Below are positions 9,349 to 17,021 of a stretch of DNA of 64,000 nt, piece by piece. The notes beneath the pieces were generated by a model. That model made no database searches and was not told the DNA's origin. It worked only from the letters and a program-made list of their open reading frames with translations. Position numbers and translations under genes: made by a program. The stretch lies in assembly GCF_013133795.1 (NCBI RefSeq), contig NZ_JABGBN010000009.1:49788-113787 (forward strand), given 5' to 3'. This DNA is from Pelistega suis. GTDB taxonomy: Bacteria > Pseudomonadota > Gammaproteobacteria > Burkholderiales > Burkholderiaceae_B. Position 1 is the first letter of the stretch. Every line of letters begins with the position of its first letter.

Positions 9349-10575
9349 TTATTTTTGGTAAGCTTGTTCACCGTGAGAAGAGAGGTCAAGACCTTGACGT
9401 TCATCATCCACTGTCACACGGATACCACCAGTAATTAGACCAGCAATTTTAAGTGCTACTATTGCAACGACACCACTAATCACGGCTGCAATCAACATAC
9501 CTTCGACTTGTAACCATAATTGACCTGGGATATCTGCTAATGTTTCTAGGCCGGGACCACCTAGTGGTTTTGCATTAAAGATACCCGTTAAGATACCACC
9601 AACAATACCACCAACGCCGTGGATACCGAATACGTCAAGAGTATCATCCGCTTTGAGCAGACGTTTTAGTGTATGAACACCCCATACGCAAGCAGCACCT
9701 GTGATGGCGCCGATAATTAAAGCGCCTACTGGACCCACTAGAGCAGCAGCTGGTGTGATGCCTACTAAACCTGCTACAGCACCTGATGCACCACCCAATA
9801 ATGATCCTTTACCACGTAGTAATGCTTCGCAAGCTAACCATGCTAATACACCTGCTGCGGTTGCAATAATCGTGTTAAAGAAAGCTAATGCCATATCGTT
9901 GCTTGCACCTAGTGCAGAACCTGCATTGAAGCCGAACCAACCTACCCATAATAGGCATGCACCGATAAAAGTCATTGGCAGATTATGTGGTTGCATGGCC
10001 TCTTTACCATAACCTAGGCGAGGGCCGACATAGTAAGCGGCAACAAGTGCAGCAACACCCGCATTGATATGTACTACAGTACCGCCAGCAAAATCTAATG
10101 CATCACCAGCAAGATAGCCATCACCAGCCCAAATCATATGAGCGACAGGGATATAAGCAAACGTCATCCAGATACCAATAAAGATGAGTACAGCACTAAA
10201 CTTCATGCGTTCTGCAAAACCACCGACAATCAGTGCGCAAGTAATACCAGCAAACGTTGCTTGGAATGAGGCAAAACTTAACTCAGGAATGGCACCAGAT
10301 AATTCAAAAGTACCGTTAGGAATATCGTACATACCAGAGAAGAATGCACGAGAAAGGTTACCAAAGAATGGAGTGCCTTCTGTAAAAGCAAGTGAGTAAC
10401 CATAAGCGAACCATAAAACGAGCACTAATGAAAAAACAGCTAAAACTTGTGCTAATACAGAAAGAATATTTTTGGCGCGGACGAGACCACCATAAAAGAG
10501 AGCAAGTCCGGGAACGACCATCATTAAAACTAGGACAGTTGAAATACTGACCCATACTAAATCTGCACTGTTCAT
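9349..10575 (-). CDS. amtB: Ammonium transporter AmtB
   Basis: A 408-residue, 11-helix Amt/Rh channel for ammonium uptake. Conserved features: a first helix WVSISTVLVLMMVVPGLALFYGG, the conserved Asp in AHMIWAGDGYL, and the two pore histidines in GGTVVHINAG and FGIHGVGGIVG. The first helix is not a typical cleaved signal peptide but lies where many Amt proteins have one. The start has a good AAGGAAG ribosome site. The gene follows glnK by 37 bases, and the pair is expected to be co-transcribed from the sigma-54 promoter upstream of glnK. GlnK then blocks the channel when nitrogen becomes sufficient. Confidence 0.97.
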   Translation of the reverse strand: MNSADLVWVSISTVLVLMMVVPGLALFYGGLVRAKNILSVLAQVLAVFSLVLVLWFAYGYSLAFTEGTPFFGNLSRAFFSGMYDIPNGTFELSGAIPELSFASFQATFAGITCALIVGGFAERMKFSAVLIFIGIWMTFAYIPVAHMIWAGDGYLAGDALDFAGGTVVHINAGVAALVAAYYVGPRLGYGKEAMQPHNLPMTFIGACLLWVGWFGFNAGSALGASNDMALAFFNTIIATAAGVLAWLACEALLRGKGSLLGGASGAVAGLVGITPAAALVGPVGALIIGAITGAACVWGVHTLKRLLKADDTLDVFGIHGVGGIVGGILTGIFNAKPLGGPGLETLADIPGQLWLQVEGMLIAAVISGVVAIVALKIAGLITGGIRVTVDDERQGLDLSSHGEQAYQK

Positions 10576-10612
10576 TTTTACTTCCTTTTAAATAAGTCAT
10601 TAATCTTGAGGG

Positions 10613-11050
<438 letters not shown>

Positions 11051-11085
11051 TTATTGGTATCAAATGATTAAAAAGAGTGCGTAAA

Positions 11086-11112
11086 TGCACGGTTTTGGTG
11101 CGTTGCGGTGCA
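11086..11112 (-). promoter_or_regulatory. NtrC-type enhancer sites upstream of glnK
   Basis: TGCACGGTTTTGGTGCG (11086-11102) fits the NtrC dyad TGCAC-N7-GGTGC, differing from the full TGCACC-N5-GGTGCA at the end bases. A second, overlapping half-conserved copy ends in GGTGCA at 11112. The sites lie roughly 75-100 bp upstream of the sigma-54 promoter, a usual enhancer distance. NtrC itself is not in the window. Confidence 0.75.
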
Positions 11113-11154
11113 AAGTGGTTCAAATTGGTGATAAAACAACAGCTTAGATTTACA

Positions 11155-11183
11155 TTGACTTTCATTCAAATAGCGTGCATAGT
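11155..11183 (+). promoter_or_regulatory. Probable cold-shock gene promoter
   Basis: TTGACT, 17-bp spacer, CATAGT. It would give a leader of about 100 bases before the csp ATG, as is usual for cold-shock genes. Confidence 0.5.
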
Positions 11184-11228
11184 GGATACTTGATTTTCAA
11201 GTAGTAGCTATACCGCATCTTTGTCGTT

Positions 11229-11265
11229 GGACCTAATGCTTTTGTTCTCTTGGGGGTCCTTTTTA
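11229..11265 (+). promoter_or_regulatory. Hairpin plus T-run in the cold-shock gene leader
   Basis: GGACC (11229-11233) pairs with GGTCC (11255-11259), directly followed by TTTTTT. The stem is short with a large loop, so termination would be weak. It could be part of a temperature-responsive leader. This is a sequence observation only. Confidence 0.35.
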
Positions 11266-11292
11266 TTATTTATTTTCTCAAGAGGAAAAATT

Positions 11293-11502
11293 ATGTCTGC
11301 ACAATTAGGCAAAGTGAAATGGTTTAATAACGAAAAAGGTTTTGGTTTTATCACACCACAAAACGGTGGTAAAGATTTATTCGTTCACCATTCTGATATC
11401 GTTGTAAACGGTTTCCGTACACTAAAAGAAGAACAAGTGGTTTCTTACATTGTTGCTGATGGTCCAAAAGGTCCACAAGCAAAAGAAGTAACACCACAAT
11501 AA
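11293..11502 (+). CDS. CspA-family cold-shock protein
   Basis: A 69-residue single OB-fold RNA chaperone. The RNP1-like motif KGFGFITP and the RNP2-like LFVHHSDI are intact, and the start [16 protein letters not shown] is typical. The ATG at 11293 follows AGAGGAAAA; an upstream open frame from 11221 overlaps the leader hairpin and is rejected. It melts mRNA secondary structure and may be cold-induced or constitutive. The leader of about 100 bases and its own terminator indicate a single-gene transcript. Confidence 0.95.
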   Translation: MSAQLGKVKWFNNEKGFGFITPQNGGKDLFVHHSDIVVNGFRTLKEEQVVSYIVADGPKGPQAKEVTPQ

Positions 11503-11551
11503 TAATGGAGTAGTGGATTTATCTATGTAGGATATATCCTTTACTGTATTG

Positions 11552-11584
11552 AAAAAAACCAGTCTTTCTTAGACTGGTTTTTTT
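11552..11584 (+). terminator. Intrinsic terminator of the cold-shock gene
   Basis: Stem built on AACCAGTCT / AGACTGGTT with a TTCTT loop, flanked by A-run and T-run. Strong on the plus strand. Confidence 0.9.
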
Positions 11585-11610
11585 ATATAAATTTCTAAAA
11601 TAATAATATC

Positions 11611-11629
11611 AATAATAATTATTCTCATT
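11611..11629 (+). promoter_or_regulatory. Fur-like box before tonB
   Basis: AATAATAATTATTCTCATT matches about 12 of 19 positions of the Fur consensus. It overlaps the -35 region of the tonB promoter, the position expected for iron-dependent repression. No fur gene is in the window. Confidence 0.6.
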
Positions 11630-11650
11630 TAGTAAAAATTTTGTTATAAT
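11622..11650 (+). promoter_or_regulatory. tonB promoter
   Basis: TTCTCA, 17-bp spacer, TATAAT with an extended TGt before it. Located 33 bases before the tonB ATG. Confidence 0.7.
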
Positions 11651-11682
11651 CTTTAGCTTTATTTGTTAAGTATTTTATAAAT

Positions 11683-12534
11683 ATGTCTGTGGTTCCCCAT
11701 TCCGGTACGCAAACGCCCCTTATACATCGCTTAATAGCGGCTTTTGGATCTGTTGGTTTAGTGACTGGTATGGGGGCTCTTATAGCGCTAAAGTCAGAGC
11801 CGCCGATGGTAGAGGTAAAGCAAGAGTCGGCAGTTTTTGTCTCTTTGATTGAAGAACCCGTGCCAGAATTACCAAAAGGTGAACAGACAGAAAGTTTACC
11901 TCCGCCATCAGAAGAGCCTGTATCTGAGCCGGAGCCTATTTCTGAGCCGGAGCCTATTTCTGAGCCGGAGCCTATTTCTGAGCCTGAACCAGAGCCTGAA
12001 CCAGAACCAGAGCCTATTCCAGAGCCTCCTCCAGAACCAGCTCCTGTAGTGGAGCCTCCACCAAAGCCAAAGCCCAAACCGAAGGTACAAGCTAAAAAGG
12101 TTGAAAAAAGGGTAGAAAAACCTAAACCAACAAAAACGCCAGTCAAATCTGTTCCAGTGGCAACGACGAAAACAGATGCGAATGCACAGAATATAAAACC
12201 ATTTGGAGTGCCTACAGGTAAGCCAAATATTACTCCTATAGGTGGTGCTATTAAGCAAGCTCCTGTTCGGGTGACCACGGTAAATTATGTTGTGAAACCT
12301 AAACCTGTTATGCCTCGTTCTTCACAAATGAGGGGAGAAAAAGGTTTAGTCATTATTCGTGTATTGATTGCGACGAATGGTTCGGTGAAAAGTGCGTCTA
12401 TTCAACAAGGAACACCCTATGATGCCTTAAATAAAGAGGCATTGCGAGCAGTACAGCGAGCACGTTTTAGACCTTATGCGGAAAACGGTGTGCCACGCGA
12501 GTCAATGGCAGATATTCCAATTAATTTTAAATAA
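11683..12534 (+). CDS. tonB: TonB energy-transducing protein
   Basis: A 283-residue TonB. It has a single N-terminal membrane segment (about residues 15-38) and a long Pro/Glu then Pro/Lys-rich periplasmic spacer (about 70-145, with repeated SEPEPI units). The C-terminal TonB domain (about 200-283) carries GLVIIRVLIATNGSVKSA and ends in RARFRPY...DIPINFK. With ExbB and ExbD it couples the proton gradient to outer-membrane receptors for iron chelates and similar ligands. It heads the tonB-exbB-exbD operon behind a Fur-like box. The acidic-then-basic spacer matches the usual charge pattern. Confidence 0.93.
   Translation: MSVVPHSGTQTPLIHRLIAAFGSVGLVTGMGALIALKSEPPMVEVKQESAVFVSLIEEPVPELPKGEQTESLPPPSEEPVSEPEPISEPEPISEPEPISEPEPEPEPEPEPIPEPPPEPAPVVEPPPKPKPKPKVQAKKVEKRVEKPKPTKTPVKSVPVATTKTDANAQNIKPFGVPTGKPNITPIGGAIKQAPVRVTTVNYVVKPKPVMPRSSQMRGEKGLVIIRVLIATNGSVKSASIQQGTPYDALNKEALRAVQRARFRPYAENGVPRESMADIPINFK
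11923..11976. repeat. 18-bp tandem repeat inside tonB
   Basis: Three identical copies of TCTGAGCCGGAGCCTATT at 11923, 11941 and 11959, plus a degenerate fourth. Each encodes SEPEPI in the periplasmic spacer. In-frame copy changes would alter spacer length without breaking the gene. Confidence 0.95.
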
Positions 12535-12548
12535 GAGGAAAATAAAAG

Positions 12549-13334
12549 ATGTTGTCGGAAATTATAAATATTGCGGAACATATTGTTCATGGACTGACTC
12601 TACAAATTGCAGAGTCAAGCGCCCCGCAACACGATATGTTGAGCTTTATTAAACAGACAGATATGGTTGGTAAGGGCTTGTTTTGTATTTTAGTGTTAAT
12701 GTCCGTGATTACATGGTATATCATTATTGTCAAAACTTTAACCAATATACGTCAGTCAAATCGTACAGAAAAGTTTTTACACCGTTTTTGGAATGCTTCG
12801 TCTTTACAGCAAGTGGATAAAGACTTACATCAATATGGAGCAGGGGATCCTTTTTCTCGTTTAGCTAATGAAGCCTTGCACGCTCATAATCATTTTAAAC
12901 GTTATGGTGCGAGCAAATTGGCAGAGGCGGGTGCAGATGGCGAGTTTGTTATTCGTACAATGCGAAAAGTCATTGATGAGGAAACGGCACGCTTAGAAAA
13001 TGGCTTGACGATGTTGGGCTCTATTGGTTCAACAGCACCATTTGTGGGTTTGTTTGGTACAGTATGGGGGGTTTACCATGCCCTAATAGGTATTGGTTTA
13101 ACTGACGGAGTATCCATTAATAAAATTGCTGGTCCTGTGGGTGAGGCATTAATCATGACAGGTTTAGGTTTGGCGGTAGCGATTCCAGCGGTCTTGGCGT
13201 TTAATACGTTTGTGCGTCGTAACCGCGTTGTGTTGAGTCGTTTAGATGGTTTTGCCCATGATTTATTAGCCTTTTTAACCACAGGACAACAAGTGGATTC
13301 AAAAGCACAATTATCAATGAATGAGGATAAATAA
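12549..13334 (+). CDS. exbB: ExbB proton channel protein
   Basis: A 261-residue MotA/TolQ/ExbB family membrane protein with three hydrophobic segments (about 45-65, 155-180, 195-220). The family core LENGLTMLGSIGSTAPFVGLFGTVWG and the helix VGEALIMTGLGLAVAIPAV are present. ExbB pentamers form the proton channel that drives TonB. It lies 14 bases after tonB with an AAGAGGAAA ribosome site, and exbD begins directly at its stop codon. Confidence 0.95.
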   Translation: MLSEIINIAEHIVHGLTLQIAESSAPQHDMLSFIKQTDMVGKGLFCILVLMSVITWYIIIVKTLTNIRQSNRTEKFLHRFWNASSLQQVDKDLHQYGAGDPFSRLANEALHAHNHFKRYGASKLAEAGADGEFVIRTMRKVIDEETARLENGLTMLGSIGSTAPFVGLFGTVWGVYHALIGIGLTDGVSINKIAGPVGEALIMTGLGLAVAIPAVLAFNTFVRRNRVVLSRLDGFAHDLLAFLTTGQQVDSKAQLSMNEDK

Positions 13335-13790
13335 ATGGCTTTTGGTAGTTTTGATTCGAGTGGGTCAAAAAGTACATCAGGTACGGTATCAGAAATTAAT
13401 ATGGTGCCACTTATCGACGTGATGTTGGTACTCTTGGTCATTTTTATTATTACCGCACCGCTATTAGCACATTCCATCAAGATTGATGTGCCTCAGGTGA
13501 GTGCAGAAGCTGTCGCAGAAAACCCAAAATCGGTGGATATCGCCGTTGATGATAAAGGTATTATCCACGTCAATGGCTCTATAATGGAAATCGAAAACTT
13601 GAAGGAGTTTTTTGTCAATACAGCAAAAGCAGAGCCAGAAACAGATTTTCGTATACGAGCGGATATAGATGCGCGTTATGAAGTGATTGCACAAATTATG
13701 GCAGCGGCTAAAGGGTCTGGCGTGAAAAAATTAGGTTTTATTACTTCACCGAGTACGCAAGAGTCTGCAAAACCCGTGATGTCACCGTGA
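13335..13790 (+). CDS. exbD: ExbD biopolymer transport protein
   Basis: A 151-residue ExbD/TolR protein. It has one N-terminal membrane helix (about 23-43), preceded by the channel Asp in EINMVPLIDVMLVLLVIF, then a periplasmic domain. The Asp in PLIDVML is the conserved proton-carrying residue. The ATG abuts the exbB stop, so translation is probably coupled. The C-terminal region QESAKPVMSP is short and unremarkable. A strong terminator lies 45 bases downstream. Confidence 0.95.
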   Translation: MAFGSFDSSGSKSTSGTVSEINMVPLIDVMLVLLVIFIITAPLLAHSIKIDVPQVSAEAVAENPKSVDIAVDDKGIIHVNGSIMEIENLKEFFVNTAKAEPETDFRIRADIDARYEVIAQIMAAAKGSGVKKLGFITSPSTQESAKPVMSP

Positions 13791-13834
13791 TAAGGTCGTT
13801 GATAAAAAAGAATCACCCATTGAACGGATGATAT

Positions 13835-13871
13835 AAAGCGTATATGTCCATACAGACATATACGCTTTTTT
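13835..13871. terminator. Bidirectional terminator between exbD and the ABC importer operon
   Basis: Perfect 14-bp stem (AAAGCGTATATGTC / GACATATACGCTTT), 6-base loop, T-run on the plus strand. Its right edge overlaps the stop codon of the ATP-binding protein gene. Confidence 0.9.
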
Positions 13872-14628
13872 AGTTGGAAGCATCAGCGCGGATTTGATGC
13901 AGAAATGCTTTGGTGCGCTCATGTTGAGGGTGTTTAAATAGTTGCTCTGGAGAGCCTTGTTCGACAATTTGACCATGGTCCATCACAACCACTTTATCTG
14001 CAACATCAAGGGCAAATTTAATCTCGTGCGTAACAACCACCATAGTCCATCCCTCATTGGCAAGCGTTTTCATCGTATTGAGGACATCTTGTACTAACTC
14101 AGGGTCAAGTGCTGAGGTGGGTTCGTCAAAAAGCATGAGTTCTGGTTGAATAGCGAGCGCACGTGCAATTCCCACGCGTTGTTGCTGTCCACCAGAAAGT
14201 TGGTAAGGATAAAGATTAATTTTATCGGCTAGTCCCACCTTGCTGAGTAAGGCAATAGCTTCCTCTTGAACCACTTTAGGGTCACGTTTTTGCACTTGAA
14301 TAGGACCTTCCATCACATTTTCCAGTGCTGTTTTATGAGGAAAGAGATTGTATTGTTGGAAAACCATGCCTGATTTTCGACGTAATGCTAGAATCTCTTT
14401 TTTGACGGATTTGCTAGCAAAATCAATAAAGAGAGGGTCGCTATTTTGAAATTCAATGGTTCCTTGCTCTGGAAGTTCGAGTGCATTAAGACAACGTAAG
14501 AAAGTTGTTTTGCCTGAACCAGAAGGACCGAGAATGACCACCACTTGCCCCTTTTCAATGTCGAGGTCAATCCCTCGTAAAACAGGATTGTCGCCAAATG
14601 TTTTATGAATATTGCGAACTTTAATCAT
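13870..14628 (-). CDS. Polar amino-acid ABC importer, ATP-binding protein
   Basis: A 252-residue ABC ATPase. Walker A is GPSGSGKTT (about residue 33), the Q-loop lies in [12 protein letters not shown], the signature is LSGGQQQR, Walker B is [12 protein letters not shown], and the switch His is in [10 protein letters not shown]. The NLFPHKT segment and LSGGQQQRV are typical of the GlnQ/HisP/TcyN class that imports polar amino acids. It is the last gene of a substrate-binding protein, permease, ATPase operon, 11 bases after the permease. Confidence 0.93.
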   Translation of the reverse strand: MIKVRNIHKTFGDNPVLRGIDLDIEKGQVVVILGPSGSGKTTFLRCLNALELPEQGTIEFQNSDPLFIDFASKSVKKEILALRRKSGMVFQQYNLFPHKTALENVMEGPIQVQKRDPKVVQEEAIALLSKVGLADKINLYPYQLSGGQQQRVGIARALAIQPELMLFDEPTSALDPELVQDVLNTMKTLANEGWTMVVVTHEIKFALDVADKVVVMDHGQIVEQGSPEQLFKHPQHERTKAFLHQIRADASN

Positions 14629-14639
14629 GTTCTTTCCTT

Positions 14640-15356
14640 TTAGCGTGCTACGTAACGATCCATGCGTTTTTCAACACGAGATTGAATAATAAATAGAACA
14701 AAGCAGAAGCACCAATAGATTAAACCTGCCTCAATATAGACTGGCAAGAAATCATAAGAAGAGTTGGCTATCTGCTGGGCGACGCGGAACATTTCTGTGA
14801 CTGTCACGACCGAGGCGAGTGAAGTATCCTTAAATAAACCAATAAAGCTATTACTTAGTGGAGGGACAGCCACACGAAACGCCTGTGGTGCAATGATGCG
14901 ACGGAATGTTTGGAAATAAGTCATCCCAATCGTAAATCCAGCTTCCCATTGTCCTTTAGGAACGGAGGAAATGGCAGCACGTACTGTTTCAGAGCCATAA
15001 GCCCCCACATTGAGTGAGAAACCAATAATAGCAGCAGGTACAGGGTCAATAAAAATATTGAGCGCCGGCAGACCATAGAAAACGACGGAAATCTGTACTA
15101 GCATAGGCGTGCCGCGAATTAACGACACATAGCTTTTGACAAAGAAAACTAAAAAACGATGAAAGATACTATTGCTTTGATTAATACGAATTAAGGCAAC
15201 AGTCACCGCAATAATCATTCCAAAAAAGAATGACACAATGGCAAGCGGTACTGAGACCAGTACCGCTGCTTTAACCATTGGGAGGAACCCGTTGATGACC
15301 AATTCCGCACGGGTTTCGGTCATAAAGGGTAGGGAGGCTAAGAAATTATTTAACAC
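14640..15356 (-). CDS. Polar amino-acid ABC importer, permease protein
   Basis: A His/Glu/Gln-type membrane permease with about five hydrophobic segments and the EAA loop [21 protein letters not shown] (about 130-150). Start choice is uncertain. The frame stays open into the upstream gene with a TTG at 15386, a GTG at 15356 that suits the family N-terminus ([10 protein letters not shown]), and an ATG at 15323. The GTG start overlaps the end of the binding-protein gene, implying translational coupling. One permease gene suggests a homodimer. Confidence 0.88.
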   Translation of the reverse strand: MLNNFLASLPFMTETRAELVINGFLPMVKAAVLVSVPLAIVSFFFGMIIAVTVALIRINQSNSIFHRFLVFFVKSYVSLIRGTPMLVQISVVFYGLPALNIFIDPVPAAIIGFSLNVGAYGSETVRAAISSVPKGQWEAGFTIGMTYFQTFRRIIAPQAFRVAVPPLSNSFIGLFKDTSLASVVTVTEMFRVAQQIANSSYDFLPVYIEAGLIYWCFCFVLFIIQSRVEKRMDRYVAR

Positions 15357-16128
15357 TGATATCTTTACCGAAGAATTGTTCACCAAGTTTTTTCAATGTG
15401 CCATCTGCACGTAAGTCGTCAATGGCTTGGCTAATTTTAGCAAGTGCTTCATCATTGCCTTTATTTGCAATGAGACCTGCACCTACTTTATCGCTAGCTT
15501 CCCAGAATGATTTTAAACCAGACTCAGGGTTTTTCTTTAGGTAGTCTAATAATGCTAGTGAGTCGTTGAAGGTTACATCAGCTTGTTTATTTTGAATAAG
15601 TTTTAACGCTTGAGCCATTCCGTCAACAGGAACGATTTTGGCTTCGTATTTTTGTGCTAATTCACCGTAGTTTGAGCTGAGGGTTTGACCAGCACGTAAA
15701 CCTTTTACATCCTCTACTTTACTGATGCGCGTTTCATCAGCACGAGCAAGTAACATAGCACCACTCCAGCTATAAACAGAAGATTTATCAAATGTTGCTT
15801 GACGCTCAGGTGTTGTTAAGGCAACTTGGTTTGCCACTAAATCAAAGCGACCCGCTTTTAAACCAGCGAGCATTGAGTCCCAAGCGGTTTCTTTGAACTC
15901 TACTTTAACGCCTAGTTTCTCTGCTACAGCACGAGTAACTTCAACATCATAACCTGTGAGTTTGCCACTACCGTCATGGTAAGTAAAAGGAGCATAAGTG
16001 CCTTCTGTGCCAACAGTAATCGTGCCTTTGTTATTAATACGGTCAAGTAAGCTATCTGCAGCGATGGCAGGTGTTGCTACGCTAAAGGCTAAAACAGAAG
16101 TCGCTAAAAGGGCGATTTTTTTAAACAT
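15346..16128 (-). CDS. Periplasmic amino-acid-binding protein of the ABC importer (cystine-type candidate)
   Basis: A 260-residue family 3 solute-binding protein with a signal peptide (MFKKIALLATSVLAFS...ATPAIA, cleavage before ADS). The ligand-binding fold shows GTITVGTEGTYAPFTY, GYDVEVTRAVAEKLG and FDLVANQVALTTPER. The overall character (GLRAGQTLSSNYGELA, TFNDSLALLDYL) is close to cystine-binding proteins of the FliY/TcyJ group, but glutamate or other polar amino acids are possible. ATG at 16128 chosen; the open frame upstream lacks a signal sequence. Confidence 0.88.
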   Translation of the reverse strand: MFKKIALLATSVLAFSVATPAIAADSLLDRINNKGTITVGTEGTYAPFTYHDGSGKLTGYDVEVTRAVAEKLGVKVEFKETAWDSMLAGLKAGRFDLVANQVALTTPERQATFDKSSVYSWSGAMLLARADETRISKVEDVKGLRAGQTLSSNYGELAQKYEAKIVPVDGMAQALKLIQNKQADVTFNDSLALLDYLKKNPESGLKSFWEASDKVGAGLIANKGNDEALAKISQAIDDLRADGTLKKLGEQFFGKDISVK

Positions 16129-16169
16129 GGGATGTACCTCAAAAGCTTTAAAATAATAAAATCTTATAA

Positions 16170-16206
16170 TAAAAAATGTCGTTATGACTATCTCGCATAA
16201 CGACAT
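16170..16206 (-). terminator. Intrinsic terminator of queH
   Basis: On the minus strand an 11-bp perfect stem (ATGTCGTTATG / CATAACGACAT), 9-base loop, then TTTTTT. It lies 70 bases after queH, so the ABC importer operon needs its own promoter in the 40 bases that follow. Confidence 0.85.
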
Positions 16207-16275
16207 CTTAATGACTTCTTCTTAAAAACAAAAGAAATAAAATATTATATTTTTATTACTTTTAATAATAAAAAA

Positions 16276-16950
16276 TTATTCTTCAGCTTTATTAGAGTAG
16301 TATTTGACACCAATCTCAATACGTTCACGACCTTGGCTTTGACGATGACGGTTAGTATCACGTAAAGAATAAACACAACCACAGTATTCTTGTTGGTAGA
16401 ATTCCTCGCGTTTACTAATTTCAATCATGCGTGCAGAGCCACCGCCTTTACGCCAGTTATATGTCCAATAAGCGAGGTCTGGGTAATGGCTAGCAGCTGT
16501 GACACCACAACCATTAATTTGATTCATATCTTTCCAGCGAGAAATCCCCAGAGAGCTACTAATACAGTCAAAACCATTCTCGTGGGCATATAAGGCAGTA
16601 CGTTCAAAACGCATATCAAAGCACATGGTGCAACGCTCACCACGTTCAGGCGCATTTTCTAAGCCTTTAGCACGAGCAAACCAATTATCGACGTCATAGT
16701 CGGCATCAATAAATTCAATCCCATGCTTTTCGGCAAATCGAATATTTTCTTGTTTGCGAATCTCATATTCCTTAACGGGATGAATATTTGGGTTGTAAAA
16801 GAAAATAGAGTAGTCAATACCAGAAGCTAATAAGGCCTCCATGACTTCACCAGAGCAGGGGGCACAGCAAGAGTGTAAAAGTAATTTTTTACGGCCATCA
16901 GGAAGCTCTAATTTAGGGCGTGCTACATCACAAACTTGAACCATAGTCAT
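16276..16950 (-). CDS. queH: Epoxyqueuosine reductase QueH
   Basis: A 224-residue DUF208-type enzyme that performs the last step of queuosine tRNA modification in organisms lacking QueG. The N-terminal [14 protein letters not shown] (about residues 24-37), the central [15 protein letters not shown], and the late Cys pair in [11 protein letters not shown] supply the ligands for a [4Fe-4S] cluster and a second metal. Length fits the family. It has its own terminator and is read away from glnE in a small leftward group. Confidence 0.92.
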   Translation of the reverse strand: MTMVQVCDVARPKLELPDGRKKLLLHSCCAPCSGEVMEALLASGIDYSIFFYNPNIHPVKEYEIRKQENIRFAEKHGIEFIDADYDVDNWFARAKGLENAPERGERCTMCFDMRFERTALYAHENGFDCISSSLGISRWKDMNQINGCGVTAASHYPDLAYWTYNWRKGGGSARMIEISKREEFYQQEYCGCVYSLRDTNRHRQSQGRERIEIGVKYYSNKAEE

Positions 16951-17021
16951 TAGTGGGATATAAATAAATTAAAACGGTTATTTTAACGTAGATTCATCGC
17001 TTTTGATATTGACTGATATCC

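Noticed and set aside
9701..10399. Plus-strand open frames over amtB
   Set aside because: Antisense shadows of a clear amtB; Ala/Pro-rich products without ribosome sites.
11625..12278. Long minus-strand open frame over tonB (Gly/Ser-rich)
   Set aside because: It is the antisense shadow of the Pro/Glu repeat in tonB; no ribosome site and artificial composition.
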